A DNA stretch of 64,000 bases from Methanoculleus sediminis (lineage in GTDB: Archaea; Halobacteriota; Methanomicrobia; Methanomicrobiales; Methanoculleaceae), in NCBI RefSeq assembly GCF_001017125.1, contig NZ_JXOJ01000001.1:116422-180421 (forward strand). The letters run 5' to 3'. The position numbers and the translations under genes are program-made. Below are positions 15,099-23,822 of this stretch, one piece after another (positions within the stretch are counted from its first letter, which is position 1; the number at the start of each line of letters is the position of its first letter). A model generated the notes under the pieces. That model was not told the DNA's origin, ran no database searches, and worked only from the letters and a program-made list of their open reading frames with translations.

Positions 15099-17206
15099 AT
15101 CCCCAGTTCCTCGAAGTTCTTCTTGATCGTCGCCGCCAGCCGCACCGCTTCGGTGTTGAGGTCTTCCAGTTCCACATGGATCTCGCGGAGGGCCTCCTCG
15201 AAGTCGAAGTTCTCGTCCTCCTCCTCGGGGGCGACGCCGACGTAGCGGCCGGGTGTCAGCGACCAATCGTTAGCCTCGATCTCGGTCCTGTCCACCAGTC
15301 TGACCAGCCCTGCGACATCGCAGAGTTTCGCTTCGGGGAACCGTTCGGTCAGCCAGTGCGCCTGCCGCCAGAAATAGCGCACCTGCTTGAGCTGTTCGAC
15401 GGCCACCTGCCGTGCCTCGTCGGCAGCCTTCCGGGCGCGGGTGATCTCGCGGCCTACCCACGCGTCGCTGTTCCGGGCGTTGCACTCGTTCTCGCAGGTC
15501 TCGATGAGGCGGCAGGCGAGTTTGTAGAGGAGATCGCTCTGCTTGATCAGGTCGCGGCTGCACTCGGCCAGCGGGGCGAGACGGTCGACCGCCTTCTTGA
15601 GCTCGCCGTTGGTGGTCTTCTGCCCATGCCACGCCGTCCGCTGCCCGGAGACCGCTTTTTGGAACCTCTCCACGTCGCCCTTGAACGCAGGCATCGCATC
15701 TTCGAGTTCCTTGAGTGCCCCGGCGTGGGGAGCGTCGCCGGGCAGGGTCGAGAGGAACGGCCGCACCGCCTCTCGCAGTGCATCCAGTGAGGTAATGAAA
15801 GACGGGAGCGGCTCGATCTCGCCGTCACCGTTTCGGGCCGTGAAACACCCCTCCCCTTCGTCCAGCATGCGCCGGCAGTAGCCGGCCACGAGATTGAGGT
15901 ATCTGTCGGTGCGGCCGCGGTAGAGCCAGACGATGGCGAGGAGGTTCTGCTCCTGCTCAGGGGAAAAGTCGTAAATCTTGCGGGTGACCTTGCGGTAGAT
16001 GTTCCGGGCGTCGATCATCAGCACCGCATCACGATACTCGTCTGGCTTGTCGCGGTTGAGGAACCAGAGTTCGCACGGCACGGAGCGGGTATAGAAGAAG
16101 TTGGAGCGGATGGCAACCATGATGTCCACATCGCCCGTCTCGATCAGTTTCTGCCGGACGCCGGCTTCTGCATGCCCGGCGCTGGAAGCCTGGGAGGACA
16201 TGACGAAGCCTGCCCGCCCGTGCTCGTTCAGGTAACTGTAGAAGTAACTGATCCAGACATAGTTACCGTTGGAGACCTTGCCCTTCTGGTTAACCCCCGG
16301 CAGGCCGAAAGGAAGGCGCGGGTCTTTCTTGACCTTGTCCGCGTCGATCTCATCGACGTTGAACGGTGGATTGGCCATCACAAAGTCGGCCTTGCCCGGC
16401 AACTCGTGAGGGTCCTCGTAGTAAGTGATGGCCTTCTGGATATCGCCCTCAAGGCCGTGGACGGCCAGGTTCATCTTCGCCAGGCGGATGGTGGTGGCGT
16501 TCTTCTCCATCCCGTAGAAGGTGAGCTTATCGACCGGGTTCTCGTTCTTGCGCTCGACGAAGCGGGCGCTCTGGACGAACATGCCGCCCGAGCCGCAGGC
16601 CGGATCCAGGACGGTACCGCCTTCGGGTTCGAGCACGTTGGCGATGAACGAAACCAGCGAGACCGGCGTGAAGAACTCCCCGGCATCGTGGGCTTTCTGG
16701 TCGGCGAACTGGGTGAGGAAGTACTCGTAGATGCGGCCGAACACATCCCCGGAGACATGCTTGAGTTCATCAGGGTTGAGCGTGCGGAGGAGCTGACCGA
16801 GCACACCGTTGTTCAGTTCCTGGTATTCGCTCTTGGGGAGAACTCCCCGGAGGCTGGCGTAGTCGCCCTCGATAGACTCCATCGCCTCGATGATGGCTCT
16901 GGCACGATCGTCGCTGTCGGTGAGGGAAACAAGATGGTCGAACTGTGCCTTCGGCTGCAGAAAGATGGCGCTCTTCTGGGAGAAGTCTTCCTTGGTCAGC
17001 ACCCGGGTCTTCCCGCCACGCGTGGGAAGGTTGGCTTCAACGTTCTCTTTCACCGTCAGGAACCGGCTGTATGCGTGCCGCAGAAAGATCAGGCCCATGA
17101 CGGGCAGGAAGTATTCGTTGCTCGCGTAGTTCGAGTTCGCCCGCAATGTATCTGCCGCGTTCCAGAGCCGTTTTTCGATTGCTTCGATATGTTCCAGTTG
17201 AGCCAT
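15095..17206 (-). CDS. hsdM: Type I restriction-modification, HsdM DNA adenine-N6 methyltransferase
   Basis: This 703-residue protein has an N-terminal HsdM helical domain and the methyltransferase core: motif I DPACGSGGMFVQSARF (near residue 200) and motif IV NPPF within VMANPPFNVDEI (near 276), the N6-adenine amino-methylase pattern. The long C-terminal part (from about 470) is charged and helical and larger than in the basic HsdM. It should methylate host DNA together with HsdS. It is first in the operon; the upstream region is AT-rich, with a possible TATA (ATTTAAAGG on the minus strand near 17290), and lacks a strong ribosome binding site. Confidence 0.95.
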   Translation of the reverse strand: MAQLEHIEAIEKRLWNAADTLRANSNYASNEYFLPVMGLIFLRHAYSRFLTVKENVEANLPTRGGKTRVLTKEDFSQKSAIFLQPKAQFDHLVSLTDSDDRARAIIEAMESIEGDYASLRGVLPKSEYQELNNGVLGQLLRTLNPDELKHVSGDVFGRIYEYFLTQFADQKAHDAGEFFTPVSLVSFIANVLEPEGGTVLDPACGSGGMFVQSARFVERKNENPVDKLTFYGMEKNATTIRLAKMNLAVHGLEGDIQKAITYYEDPHELPGKADFVMANPPFNVDEIDADKVKKDPRLPFGLPGVNQKGKVSNGNYVWISYFYSYLNEHGRAGFVMSSQASSAGHAEAGVRQKLIETGDVDIMVAIRSNFFYTRSVPCELWFLNRDKPDEYRDAVLMIDARNIYRKVTRKIYDFSPEQEQNLLAIVWLYRGRTDRYLNLVAGYCRRMLDEGEGCFTARNGDGEIEPLPSFITSLDALREAVRPFLSTLPGDAPHAGALKELEDAMPAFKGDVERFQKAVSGQRTAWHGQKTTNGELKKAVDRLAPLAECSRDLIKQSDLLYKLACRLIETCENECNARNSDAWVGREITRARKAADEARQVAVEQLKQVRYFWRQAHWLTERFPEAKLCDVAGLVRLVDRTEIEANDWSLTPGRYVGVAPEEEDENFDFEEALREIHVELEDLNTEAVRLAATIKKNFEELGI

Positions 17207-18020
17207 TTTTAACCCTTGTAATTGTGCGGAACCGGCAATGACCGTTCTGCAGAAGGTGTGTTGTTCTGCCGACCTGTCACATCAGCCCCCTTTAAATCCA
17301 TATTGACCTTTTAATCTCTTTATTCTGGGTTAATTTGTAGCATCGGTCATGATGTCGGTTACTTTTATCAAAAAGTCCGTCTGTCATGCAATAAATATTA
17401 CTATTGGTTATTATAGTCCGGGTTCGGTAGTGCTCTATGCAACAACCGATAATGGAAACGCTCTCGCCGTGGAGTTTTTGCTCAACATAATTCGGTCGGA
17501 CCCTCTGAAACCGACGTGTCCGGGTAAGAGTTCGGGCCGGGCATTTCTCTCACATTCCCCTCCCGTTGAATCAGAGTGCCAGGGCAGTAAGTGCACCAGG
17601 GTCTCACGCAGTTTGGTTGCTGGACAGTATAGTCCCCTTCGCGGCCTCCGCGTGCGGCTGGCGATCACCCCCACGCGCCCATAACATATGACGAACCGGG
17701 CCACTCGTCCATTCCTTTAAGATGTATTCGTCTTACGGCGGAAGGGGGGTTGAAATTAATTATCAGTCATATGCTGGAACATTACTGGAAGTCGGGGATG
17801 AAAGGCATCCTGGGCAGCGTGGCATAACCCGCGCGAGCGGGAGGATCGGTGAACGTGCCCATAGGAAAAGGGTTGATTGGAGATGGTGAATTACTCCGGA
17901 TGGGGTGGTTGTCCGAAACTCTCCATCGTTTGAGGTTCCGAAGCGCGAATGACCGGCCGGCTCACGACGCTGTCGCGAACCTGAATGCCCCGGGGAAGGA
18001 CAGCTCCGGAATGTCCGGCC
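17207..18020. other. 814-bp region with no convincing gene
   Basis: The first 230 bp are AT-rich and probably hold the hsd operon promoter. The rest contains only short frames on both strands (for example 17435-17704 minus and 17349-17684 plus) whose compositions do not look coding and which show no motif I recognise. No tRNA signature or insertion-sequence end was found. It may be a decayed insertion between the restriction operon and the Mrp locus. Confidence 0.5.
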
Positions 18021-18338
18021 TCAGCAGCACTGCTTGCCGCCGGCCTCTTCTCCTTCGAGGAGGAGTTTGCCGAAGAGCACCCGCTCGATCGTCGCAGCCA
18101 CGTACTTCATCCGCTGCGCCGCCTCCATGTCCTCGTAGCGGTGGATGTCGGCGTAGACCTGCAGGCGGACGAGGCCGAACCGGAGGCGGTCGAGATCGTC
18201 GTCCTCGAGTTCCGAGGCCTCGCGGTAGATGGGTTCGAGCAGGAAGGGGAACTCCTCGAACTCCTCGAGTGCCTCGACGACCCGCGCGAAGACCGGGAGG
18301 CCCTCCCCCCGGCCGGCAAGAATCCTCGAGTAATCCAT
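18021..18338 (-). CDS. Conserved-looking small acidic protein downstream of Mrp ATPase
   Basis: The 105-residue protein is helical and acidic, with a leucine-rich LEEFEEFPFLLEPIYREA stretch, and ends in GGKQCC. I do not recognise the family. It starts 1 bp after the Mrp/NBP35 ATPase gene ends, so it is in the same operon, and the terminal Cys-Cys pair could bind metal or an iron-sulfur cluster. A link to iron-sulfur cluster delivery is only suggested by position. Codon use and GC content match the neighbouring genes, which supports it as a real gene. Confidence 0.65.
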   Translation of the reverse strand: MDYSRILAGRGEGLPVFARVVEALEEFEEFPFLLEPIYREASELEDDDLDRLRFGLVRLQVYADIHRYEDMEAAQRMKYVAATIERVLFGKLLLEGEEAGGKQCC

Positions 18339-18339
18339 A

Positions 18340-19242
18340 TTATTCCTCGATCTGATCCACCAGGGCCTGCATGATGGCGTCGAAACTCTTCCAGGTCGGG
18401 CTCTCTTCGGCTCCGGCCTTGCGGATGATGAACGGCCTTCCTTCGTCCGCTGCCTTGCGCATCTCCGGATCGAGCGGAATGGAGCCGAGGAAGGGCACCC
18501 CGAGTTGCTCCGCCTCTTTCTTGCCGCCGCCCCTGCCGAAGATATCGATCTCTTCCTTGCAGTGGGGGCAGATGAAGCCGCTCATGTTCTCGACGATCCC
18601 GAGCACCCGGAGTTCGAGTTTCTTGATGAATTCGGCCGCCTTGCTCGAGTCGAGGACCGCGACGTCCTGCGGGGTGGTGACGATGACCGCGCCGGCGATG
18701 TTCGGGGCGAGCTGCGCGACGGTGAGCGCCTCGTCGCCGGTGCCGGGCGGAAGATCGACGATCAGGTAGTCGAGATCGCCCCAGTTGACGTCCTCGAGGA
18801 ACTGCCGGATGACCGTCATCTTCATCGGTCCGCGCCAGATCACGGGGGTGTTGCGCTCCGGGAGGAGGAACGCCATGGAGATGACCGCGAGGTTGCCGGT
18901 GACCTTGACCGGTTCGATGATCTTCCCGTCGTAGGACTGGAGGCGGGCTTCCTCGATCCCGAGCATCTTCGGGATGTCCGGGCCGTGGATGTCGAGGTCG
19001 ATGAGCCCCGTATTAAAGCCGCGGTTGGCGAGGGCGTAGGCGAGGTTTGCCGAGACCGTGCTCTTCCCGACGCCGCCTTTCCCGGAGAGGACGAGGACGA
19101 CATGCTTGACGCTGACATCGGCCTTCGGTGGGAGGCCCTTTTGGGCGTCGGCGTTTCTCGGGTCGTCGCACTTGGTCGTAGACGGGCAGCTGGAGCAGTT
19201 CCCGGTGCAGGTTTCCTTATCGGGTTCGTTTGTCTGAGTCAT
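18340..19242 (-). CDS. Mrp/NBP35-family iron-sulfur cluster carrier ATPase
   Basis: This 300-residue P-loop NTPase has an N-terminal cysteine set CTGNCSSCPSTTKC (NBP35-like), a deviant Walker A GKGGVGKSTVSANLA, the switch region DLDIHGPDIPKMLG, DLPPGTGDEAL, and a C-terminal CPHC pair (in MSGFICPHC) that bridges a shared cluster between two subunits. Family members hold and transfer [4Fe-4S] clusters to target enzymes. The many Fe-S enzymes in this window are natural clients. A TATA-like TTAATATATAG lies on the minus strand near 19293-19303, with a 7-bp inverted repeat where transcription should begin. Confidence 0.94.
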   Translation of the reverse strand: MTQTNEPDKETCTGNCSSCPSTTKCDDPRNADAQKGLPPKADVSVKHVVLVLSGKGGVGKSTVSANLAYALANRGFNTGLIDLDIHGPDIPKMLGIEEARLQSYDGKIIEPVKVTGNLAVISMAFLLPERNTPVIWRGPMKMTVIRQFLEDVNWGDLDYLIVDLPPGTGDEALTVAQLAPNIAGAVIVTTPQDVAVLDSSKAAEFIKKLELRVLGIVENMSGFICPHCKEEIDIFGRGGGKKEAEQLGVPFLGSIPLDPEMRKAADEGRPFIIRKAGAEESPTWKSFDAIMQALVDQIEE

Positions 19243-19266
19243 GAGAAGTATCCTCTGCGGTATAGT

Positions 19267-19303
19267 ATCCTTCTAGAGAAGGATCTAGAGCTACTATATA
19301 TTA
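19267..19303 (-). promoter_or_regulatory. Mrp gene promoter with inverted-repeat operator candidate
   Basis: On the minus strand a TATA-like box (19293-19303) is followed, at the distance expected for the start site, by ATCCTTC-TAGA-GAAGGAT (19267-19284). This is a perfect 7-bp inverted repeat with a 4-bp spacer, the size and position of a repressor site. No regulator gene is adjacent. Confidence 0.5.
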
Positions 19304-19437
19304 ACGTTAAATGCCACAAAAAGATATAGGTGGTGGCAAATAATCCCGTTCCGCCACCGGGAAACCTTTTTCGGGCATGAGGCCCGCCCCGCCGGCGGGG
19401 GTGAACGCCGTCGCCGGATCCGGAGATGCCGGGCTGC

Positions 19438-19875
19438 CTACTTTTTGATGTGCCACCCGCCCGTCGCTTCGGGGATGCAGTCGATCTCCGGGGAGTAGGG
19501 TTTGATGTCCAGCACCGGCGTCCCGTCCAGGGCGTCGAGCCCCCTGACCACCAGGACGTTTTCCTCCCGGCGGACGAGGTCGACGATCCCGAGGCCGATC
19601 GGGTTCGGCCGGGCGGGCGAGCGGGTGGAGAAGACTCCTCTCTCCCGTGTCTCGCCCGGCGGTTTCGCGAAGAGCAGCCCGCGCTCCGCCCGGTCGAGCC
19701 AGTAGAGGATGATGAGGTGGCTGCTCCGCTCCACGCCTTCGAGCCCCGGGACGTAGGCGTCGAGGACGTGGATCTCCGCGACGGTATCCGCGAGGCGGCC
19801 CTGCCGGGGGGCGTCGCCCCGATCCCGGTAGGGTGACCGGACGACGCCGATGGGGATGCACTCGATCGCAGCCAT
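19438..19875 (-). CDS. TrmO/TsaA-family tRNA methyltransferase-like protein
   Basis: The 145-residue protein opens with IECIPIGVVRSPYRDRGDAP and has the family core LEGVERSSHLIILYWLDRAE, then GVFSTRSPARPNPIGL and LDALDGTPVLDIKPY. This is the TsaA/VirR (UPF0066) beta-barrel fold. Its E. coli member TrmO methylates the t6A base in certain tRNAs using SAM; archaeal members may do the same. The start at ATG 19875 fits the conserved N-terminus; the longer frame upstream is antisense shadow. It lies 4 bp downstream of RNase HI on the same strand, so the two are probably co-transcribed. Confidence 0.88.
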   Translation of the reverse strand: MAAIECIPIGVVRSPYRDRGDAPRQGRLADTVAEIHVLDAYVPGLEGVERSSHLIILYWLDRAERGLLFAKPPGETRERGVFSTRSPARPNPIGLGIVDLVRREENVLVVRGLDALDGTPVLDIKPYSPEIDCIPEATGGWHIKK

Positions 19876-19879
19876 GCCG

Positions 19880-20308
19880 CTATCGCCTCCCCCGTCTCTT
19901 TGCATCGAGCGTCTCGTTGCAGAGGCGATCCGCGACCCGGATGCAGGGGTGCTCCCGCGGGACGCTCTCGAACCCGATCTCCGCGAAATGGCGCATACGC
20001 CGCCGCACCTCCTCTGCGAGATCGGCAAGGTGCTCTTTGGTGATGCGGTACCGGCCGGTGAGCTGGCGCACGACCAGTTCCGAGTCCGATCTGACAGTGA
20101 GCCTGCCGCTCGTGAACTCCCGTGCGGCGTCAAGACCGTTTATGACGGCATGGTACTCGGCCACGTTGTTGGTCGCGGTTCCGATGTAGCCGGAACGGCC
20201 GGCCACGACGGAGTCGTCCCGCACGATCACGTATGCCCAGGCGGCGTCTCCAGGATTACCCCGTGAAGCACCGTCGGTATACAGCGTCACCGCATCGGTT
20301 TTTGTCAC
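19880..20308 (-). CDS. rnhA: Ribonuclease HI
   Basis: The 142-residue protein has the type 1 RNase H core: TLYTDGASRGNPGDAAWAY (first Asp), NNVAEYHAVINGL (Glu), VRSDSELVVRQL (second Asp) and a final acidic residue near HPCIRVADRLCNE. It degrades the RNA of RNA-DNA hybrids. The GTG at 20308 is chosen because GGAGGGG stands 6 nt upstream; the longer frame to 20410 would add an unconserved tail. All four active-site acids are present. Confidence 0.9.
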   Translation of the reverse strand: MTKTDAVTLYTDGASRGNPGDAAWAYVIVRDDSVVAGRSGYIGTATNNVAEYHAVINGLDAAREFTSGRLTVRSDSELVVRQLTGRYRITKEHLADLAEEVRRRMRHFAEIGFESVPREHPCIRVADRLCNETLDAKRRGRR

Positions 20309-20449
20309 CGAAGCCCCCTCCGGTCTGTCTCTCTCCACATCATCTTTCGGTTGATCATCGATCTTTTGAGAGTTATTGGTATCGTTCCCCGGAGCAGGCG
20401 GCCCGTCCACCGCAAAAGGTTAATATCCTGGCGCAGTAAAGGCGGGCCC

Positions 20450-21154
20450 ATGCTGGATTCGGGCCGGATCATTGAGGATAGAGCGATGCGCGACAGGTTG
20501 AGCGTTTTCGAGAACCGGACCGATGCCGGGAGGCAACTTGCGGCGCCCCTCTCGTCGCTGGAGATGGCCGCCGAACCGGTGATCTGCGCCATCCCTGCCG
20601 GAGGGGTTCCCCCGGGGCTTGAGGTGGCGCGGGCCTTGAAGGCCCCGCTCCGGATGGCGGTGGTGCGGAAGGTGCAGGTTCCCTGGGATCCGGAGGCCGG
20701 GTTCGGTGCCGTGACCTGGAACGGGCGAGTCTTTTTGAATCAGTCTCTCATGAACGCTCTCGATCTCTCGGAAGCCGAAGTGAACGCTGCCGTCGCGAAG
20801 GCTAAAAAGAACGTGGAAGAGCGGATAGCGAGATTCGCCGGCGGCCGGGAAGAGCCGGGGATCAAGGACCGGACGGCGATCCTGATCGACGACGGCCTCG
20901 CAACCGGGTATACGATGTTCGCCGCAATCGAGGCTGCCCGGGCAGTGTCCCCCCGCGAGATCATTGTAGCGGTTCCCACCGGCTCTCTCCACGCCGTCAC
21001 CTTCATAGCCCGGAAGGCGGATCTCGTCGTCTGCTTGAACGTCAGAACCAGCCGCACCTTTGCGGTGGCGCAGGCATACGAGCGGTGGCACGATATCGCC
21101 GACCGGGAAGTGCAGGAACTGCTGGTCCAGGCCCGGGACATGGGACTCTTCTGA
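20450..21154 (+). CDS. Phosphoribosyltransferase family protein
   Basis: The 234-residue protein has a type I phosphoribosyltransferase fold: an N-terminal segment FENRTDAGRQLAAPLSSLE, VICAIPAGGVPPGLEVAR, MAVVRKVQVPWDPEAGFGA, and the PRPP loop AILIDDGLATGYTMFAAIEA near residues 145-164. This group (predicted phosphoribosyltransferases acting on unknown substrates) is common in archaea. It lacks features that would assign a base. ATG 20486 (MRDRLSVFENR) has a better GAGGATAG ribosome site than ATG 20450, so the protein may be 12 residues shorter. Confidence 0.85.
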   Translation: MLDSGRIIEDRAMRDRLSVFENRTDAGRQLAAPLSSLEMAAEPVICAIPAGGVPPGLEVARALKAPLRMAVVRKVQVPWDPEAGFGAVTWNGRVFLNQSLMNALDLSEAEVNAAVAKAKKNVEERIARFAGGREEPGIKDRTAILIDDGLATGYTMFAAIEAARAVSPREIIVAVPTGSLHAVTFIARKADLVVCLNVRTSRTFAVAQAYERWHDIADREVQELLVQARDMGLF

Positions 21155-21223
21155 GAGTCGCGGTATGGCGGTGGAGCGCTTAACGGTGATACTTTTTTAT
21201 TGCCCTGCGCCGAAAACCCTCGC

Positions 21224-21691
21224 ATGAACCCCGGCATTGCAAACCTGATCGTATCCCTCCGTTCGGCGGAACTTCCTGTCTGGAGCACCTGCGACGGCCC
21301 CGATCTCTCGCCGGAGCTGAGGATCCGCGGTCTAACGGATGAGATGCGTTCGATGGCGGTCTTTGCGCTGAACCCCTTCGAACCCGGGTGCTCCTTCACG
21401 ACCTGGATCATCTGGAACCTCTCGCCGTCGCCCCTGGTCCCGGAGGGTATCCCGCCGCAGGATGTCGTGACGGCTCCGGTGAATGCCGTCCAGGGGACGA
21501 ACGATTACGGGTCCACCGGGTGGCGCGGCCCCTGCCCTCCTCCGGGCGAGACGCACCGCTGCCTCTTCAAGGTCTACGGGCTCGATGCCATGCTCGATCT
21601 CGCGCCCGGCGCAGGCAAGCACGACCTCATCGATGCGATGCGGGGCCACGTCCTCGGGTTCGGCGAGACCGTCGCCATGTACTCCCGGTGA
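21224..21691 (+). CDS. YbhB/YbcL-type PEBP (Raf kinase inhibitor-like) protein, first copy
   Basis: The 155-residue protein carries the phosphatidylethanolamine-binding fold seen in YbhB: CDGPDLSPELRIRGL, TTWIIWNLSP, NAVQGTNDYGSTGWRGPCPP, and THRCLFKVYGLD. The bacterial proteins bind small anionic ligands; their role is unclear. A TATA-like CTTTTTTATTG about 30 bp upstream suggests a very short leader. A second, diverged copy follows directly at 21.7 kb. Confidence 0.88.
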   Translation: MNPGIANLIVSLRSAELPVWSTCDGPDLSPELRIRGLTDEMRSMAVFALNPFEPGCSFTTWIIWNLSPSPLVPEGIPPQDVVTAPVNAVQGTNDYGSTGWRGPCPPPGETHRCLFKVYGLDAMLDLAPGAGKHDLIDAMRGHVLGFGETVAMYSR

Positions 21692-21748
21692 CCGCACGCA
21701 CCATTTTTATACCATGATTTTCGAAGATGAGTGTCGACGGAGCCTGGC

Positions 21749-22207
21749 ATGACGCAAAAACTGGTAGTCAACCTGGATTTCGAAGAGTTCCCGGAGGATT
21801 ACACCTGCAGGGGAGCGAACCGGTCGCCTGCTATCCGGGTCGAAGGGATTCTCCCGAATATCAAATCGCTCGCGATCCTCGCGACGACGAGCCCCGAGGA
21901 GGGGCCGTCAAAAGTCGCGTGGGTTCTCTGGAATCTTCCCGCCGTCTCCCTGATCCCCGAGGGGTTCCCGGAAGGAGGAACGGTGGAGTCGCCGCTCCAC
22001 GCCGTACAGGGCACAAACGATTTCGGCACCCTCGGTTACCGGGGGCCCTGCCCGGAGGCCGGAAGGGCCGAAGCCTACCTTTTCAGGGTCTACGCGCTCG
22101 ACCTCGATCTTGCGCTCGCGCCCGGGGCGACCTGGGAGGAGATGGTCCGGGCGATGAACGGGTCGCTGAACCAGTCCGGGGAGGCCGTAGTCTTCGCCAT
22201 GGGATAG
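21749..22207 (+). CDS. YbhB/YbcL-type PEBP protein, second copy
   Basis: The 152-residue protein is a paralog of the gene before it: SPAIRVEGI, KVAWVLWNLP, HAVQGTNDFGTLGYRGPCP, EAYLFRVYALDL. In place of the CDGPDLSPEL ligand loop it reads CRGANRSPAI, so its ligand may differ. It has its own TATA-like stretch (ATTTTTATACC near 21702-21712), which places transcription start near 21735; ATG 21749 is therefore preferred to ATG 21731. Confidence 0.87.
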   Translation: MTQKLVVNLDFEEFPEDYTCRGANRSPAIRVEGILPNIKSLAILATTSPEEGPSKVAWVLWNLPAVSLIPEGFPEGGTVESPLHAVQGTNDFGTLGYRGPCPEAGRAEAYLFRVYALDLDLALAPGATWEEMVRAMNGSLNQSGEAVVFAMG

Positions 22208-22252
22208 GGGGCCGAACCTGCGGCCTGCACCAAAAAGGGGGTGTCGGCCCCC

Positions 22253-22705
22253 CTACATGGGTATGGGAGCGCCTGCTTCCTGCATGGGGGGGCTTTGTTT
22301 CTCGATATTCTTTGCAATTGCGGCCATCTCCTCCCCGAGCATCCGGACGATATCGTCCATCGTGACGATCCCGATCAGTTTCCCGGCGTCATCGATGATC
22401 GGCATCCTCCGGATACCCTCGTTGGTCATCTTCTGGATGGCCTCGTAGATACCCATGCTGTCCTGGAACGTGATCACGTCCCGGGTCAGGACATCCCCCG
22501 CCCGCACCTCGCCCGGGTTCTTCTCCTGCGCCATGACCCTGATTGCAAGGTCACGGTCGGTAAGTATGCCGGTGGGCCGGTTGTCTCCCGTAACGACGAC
22601 GACGCTTCCGACGTTCTTCTCCCCCATGATCCTCGCCACCTCCACCGCCGGCGTGTCCGGCGAGACGGCGACCACCTGCTCGCGGCAGCACTTCACAAGT
22701 CCCAT
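22253..22705 (-). CDS. Two-CBS-domain protein
   Basis: The 150-residue protein is little more than a pair of CBS domains: VVAVSPDTPAVEVARIMG ... GILTDRDLAIRVM and VITFQDSMGIYEAIQKM ... LIGIVTMDDIVRML. Such modules bind adenosine nucleotides or SAM and act as energy or ligand sensors. There is no attached enzyme or DNA-binding domain, so the partner is unknown. The C-terminus has a short helix and a proline-rich tail. It is divergent from the DUF475 membrane protein. Confidence 0.9.
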   Translation of the reverse strand: MGLVKCCREQVVAVSPDTPAVEVARIMGEKNVGSVVVVTGDNRPTGILTDRDLAIRVMAQEKNPGEVRAGDVLTRDVITFQDSMGIYEAIQKMTNEGIRRMPIIDDAGKLIGIVTMDDIVRMLGEEMAAIAKNIEKQSPPMQEAGAPIPM

Positions 22706-22788
22706 ATACGTTTCCTCCGTTGCGACGACTGACTCATGCCGGTATGGTATATGAACGTAACCCGGATCCGCCGGCCCGGTCTTCTCAC

Positions 22789-22797
22789 CTTATATAC
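22789..22797 (+). promoter_or_regulatory. TATA box of the DUF475 gene
   Basis: CTTATATAC lies about 30 bp before the ATG at 22827, so the transcript should begin within a few bases of the start codon and be almost leaderless. Confidence 0.55.
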
Positions 22798-22826
22798 AAT
22801 CGGCGACAGAGCATACACCACACAAA

Positions 22827-23756
22827 ATGGACTGGCTGCTGATTGTTCTCACCGTAGCGGGTCTCTCGGTCTTCGAGATCGTCTCAAGCATCGATAATGC
22901 CATCATCAACGCCGACGTTCTCGCGACGATGGGAGAGAAGGCCCGCAGGTGGTTCCTCCTCTGGGGCCTGATCGCAGCGGTCTTCGTCGTCCGCGGGCTC
23001 CTGCCGTGGCTGATCGTCTGGGCGACGAACCCGTCGCTCGGTCCTGTCGATGCGCTGCTCGCGACGTTCTCAAGCGATCCCGCGGTCACCGAGGCGATCG
23101 AGGAGTCGGCCCCGATCCTCCTGATCTTCGGAGGGACGTTCCTCGTCTTCCTCTTCTTCCACTGGCTCTTCGTGGAGGAGAAGACCTGCGGGCTCCGGAG
23201 CGAACGGTTCTTCTCCCGGCAGAGCGTCTGGTTCTACGCTGTCGTCTCGATCCTGCTTGCGATCCTTGTCTGGTTCGCCCTGCAGATCAACGTCCTGATG
23301 GGGTTCGCGGCCGTGCTCGGTTCGACCGCCTTCTTCATCGTCCACGGGTTCAGGCAGAACGCCGAGGTGCAGGAGGCCCGGCTCCGGAAACCCGGTATGT
23401 CGGACCTCTCGAAGATCGCCTATCTCGAAGTCCTCGACGCGACCTTCTCGATCGACGGCGTCATCGGTGCGTTCGCCTTCACCCTCTCGGTTCCGCTCAT
23501 CCTGATAGGCAACGGCATCGGGGCGGTCGTGGTCAGGGAGCTGACCGTCCGCGGCGTCGACCGGATCCGGAGTTACTGCTTCCTCAAGAACGGGGCGATG
23601 TACTCCATCCTGGTGCTCGGGACGATCATGCTGGCGGACAGTTTCGGGTTCCACATCCCCGCCTGGCTCTCGCCGATAGCGACGTTCGCCATCGTCGGCT
23701 ACTTCCTCTACCGCTCGGTGCAGGAGCAGAAGACGGGGCCGGCGGGCGCCGCGTAA
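22827..23756 (+). CDS. DUF475 / TerC-like integral membrane protein
   Basis: The 309-residue protein has eight or nine hydrophobic segments. Two conserved-looking motifs, FEIVSSIDNAIINADVLA in the first membrane segment and EVLDATFSIDGVIGAFAF in the middle, resemble each other as inverted halves, as in TerC-type metal-associated exporters. The acidic residues inside the membrane could bind a metal ion. Function is not known; tellurite resistance and manganese export are the roles described for related TerC proteins. It appears to be a single-gene unit. Confidence 0.82.
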   Translation: MDWLLIVLTVAGLSVFEIVSSIDNAIINADVLATMGEKARRWFLLWGLIAAVFVVRGLLPWLIVWATNPSLGPVDALLATFSSDPAVTEAIEESAPILLIFGGTFLVFLFFHWLFVEEKTCGLRSERFFSRQSVWFYAVVSILLAILVWFALQINVLMGFAAVLGSTAFFIVHGFRQNAEVQEARLRKPGMSDLSKIAYLEVLDATFSIDGVIGAFAFTLSVPLILIGNGIGAVVVRELTVRGVDRIRSYCFLKNGAMYSILVLGTIMLADSFGFHIPAWLSPIATFAIVGYFLYRSVQEQKTGPAGAA

Positions 23757-23822
23757 CCGGGCCCCCGGGCTCCCGGCGTCCTCTCTCGTGCCGGCTTCGT
23801 GGTTCGAAAAGGTTATCCGGGT

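Noticed and set aside
17349-17704. Short frames in the gap upstream of hsdM
   Set aside because: Frames on both strands overlap each other, show no motif and have non-coding composition; they are described as an empty region.
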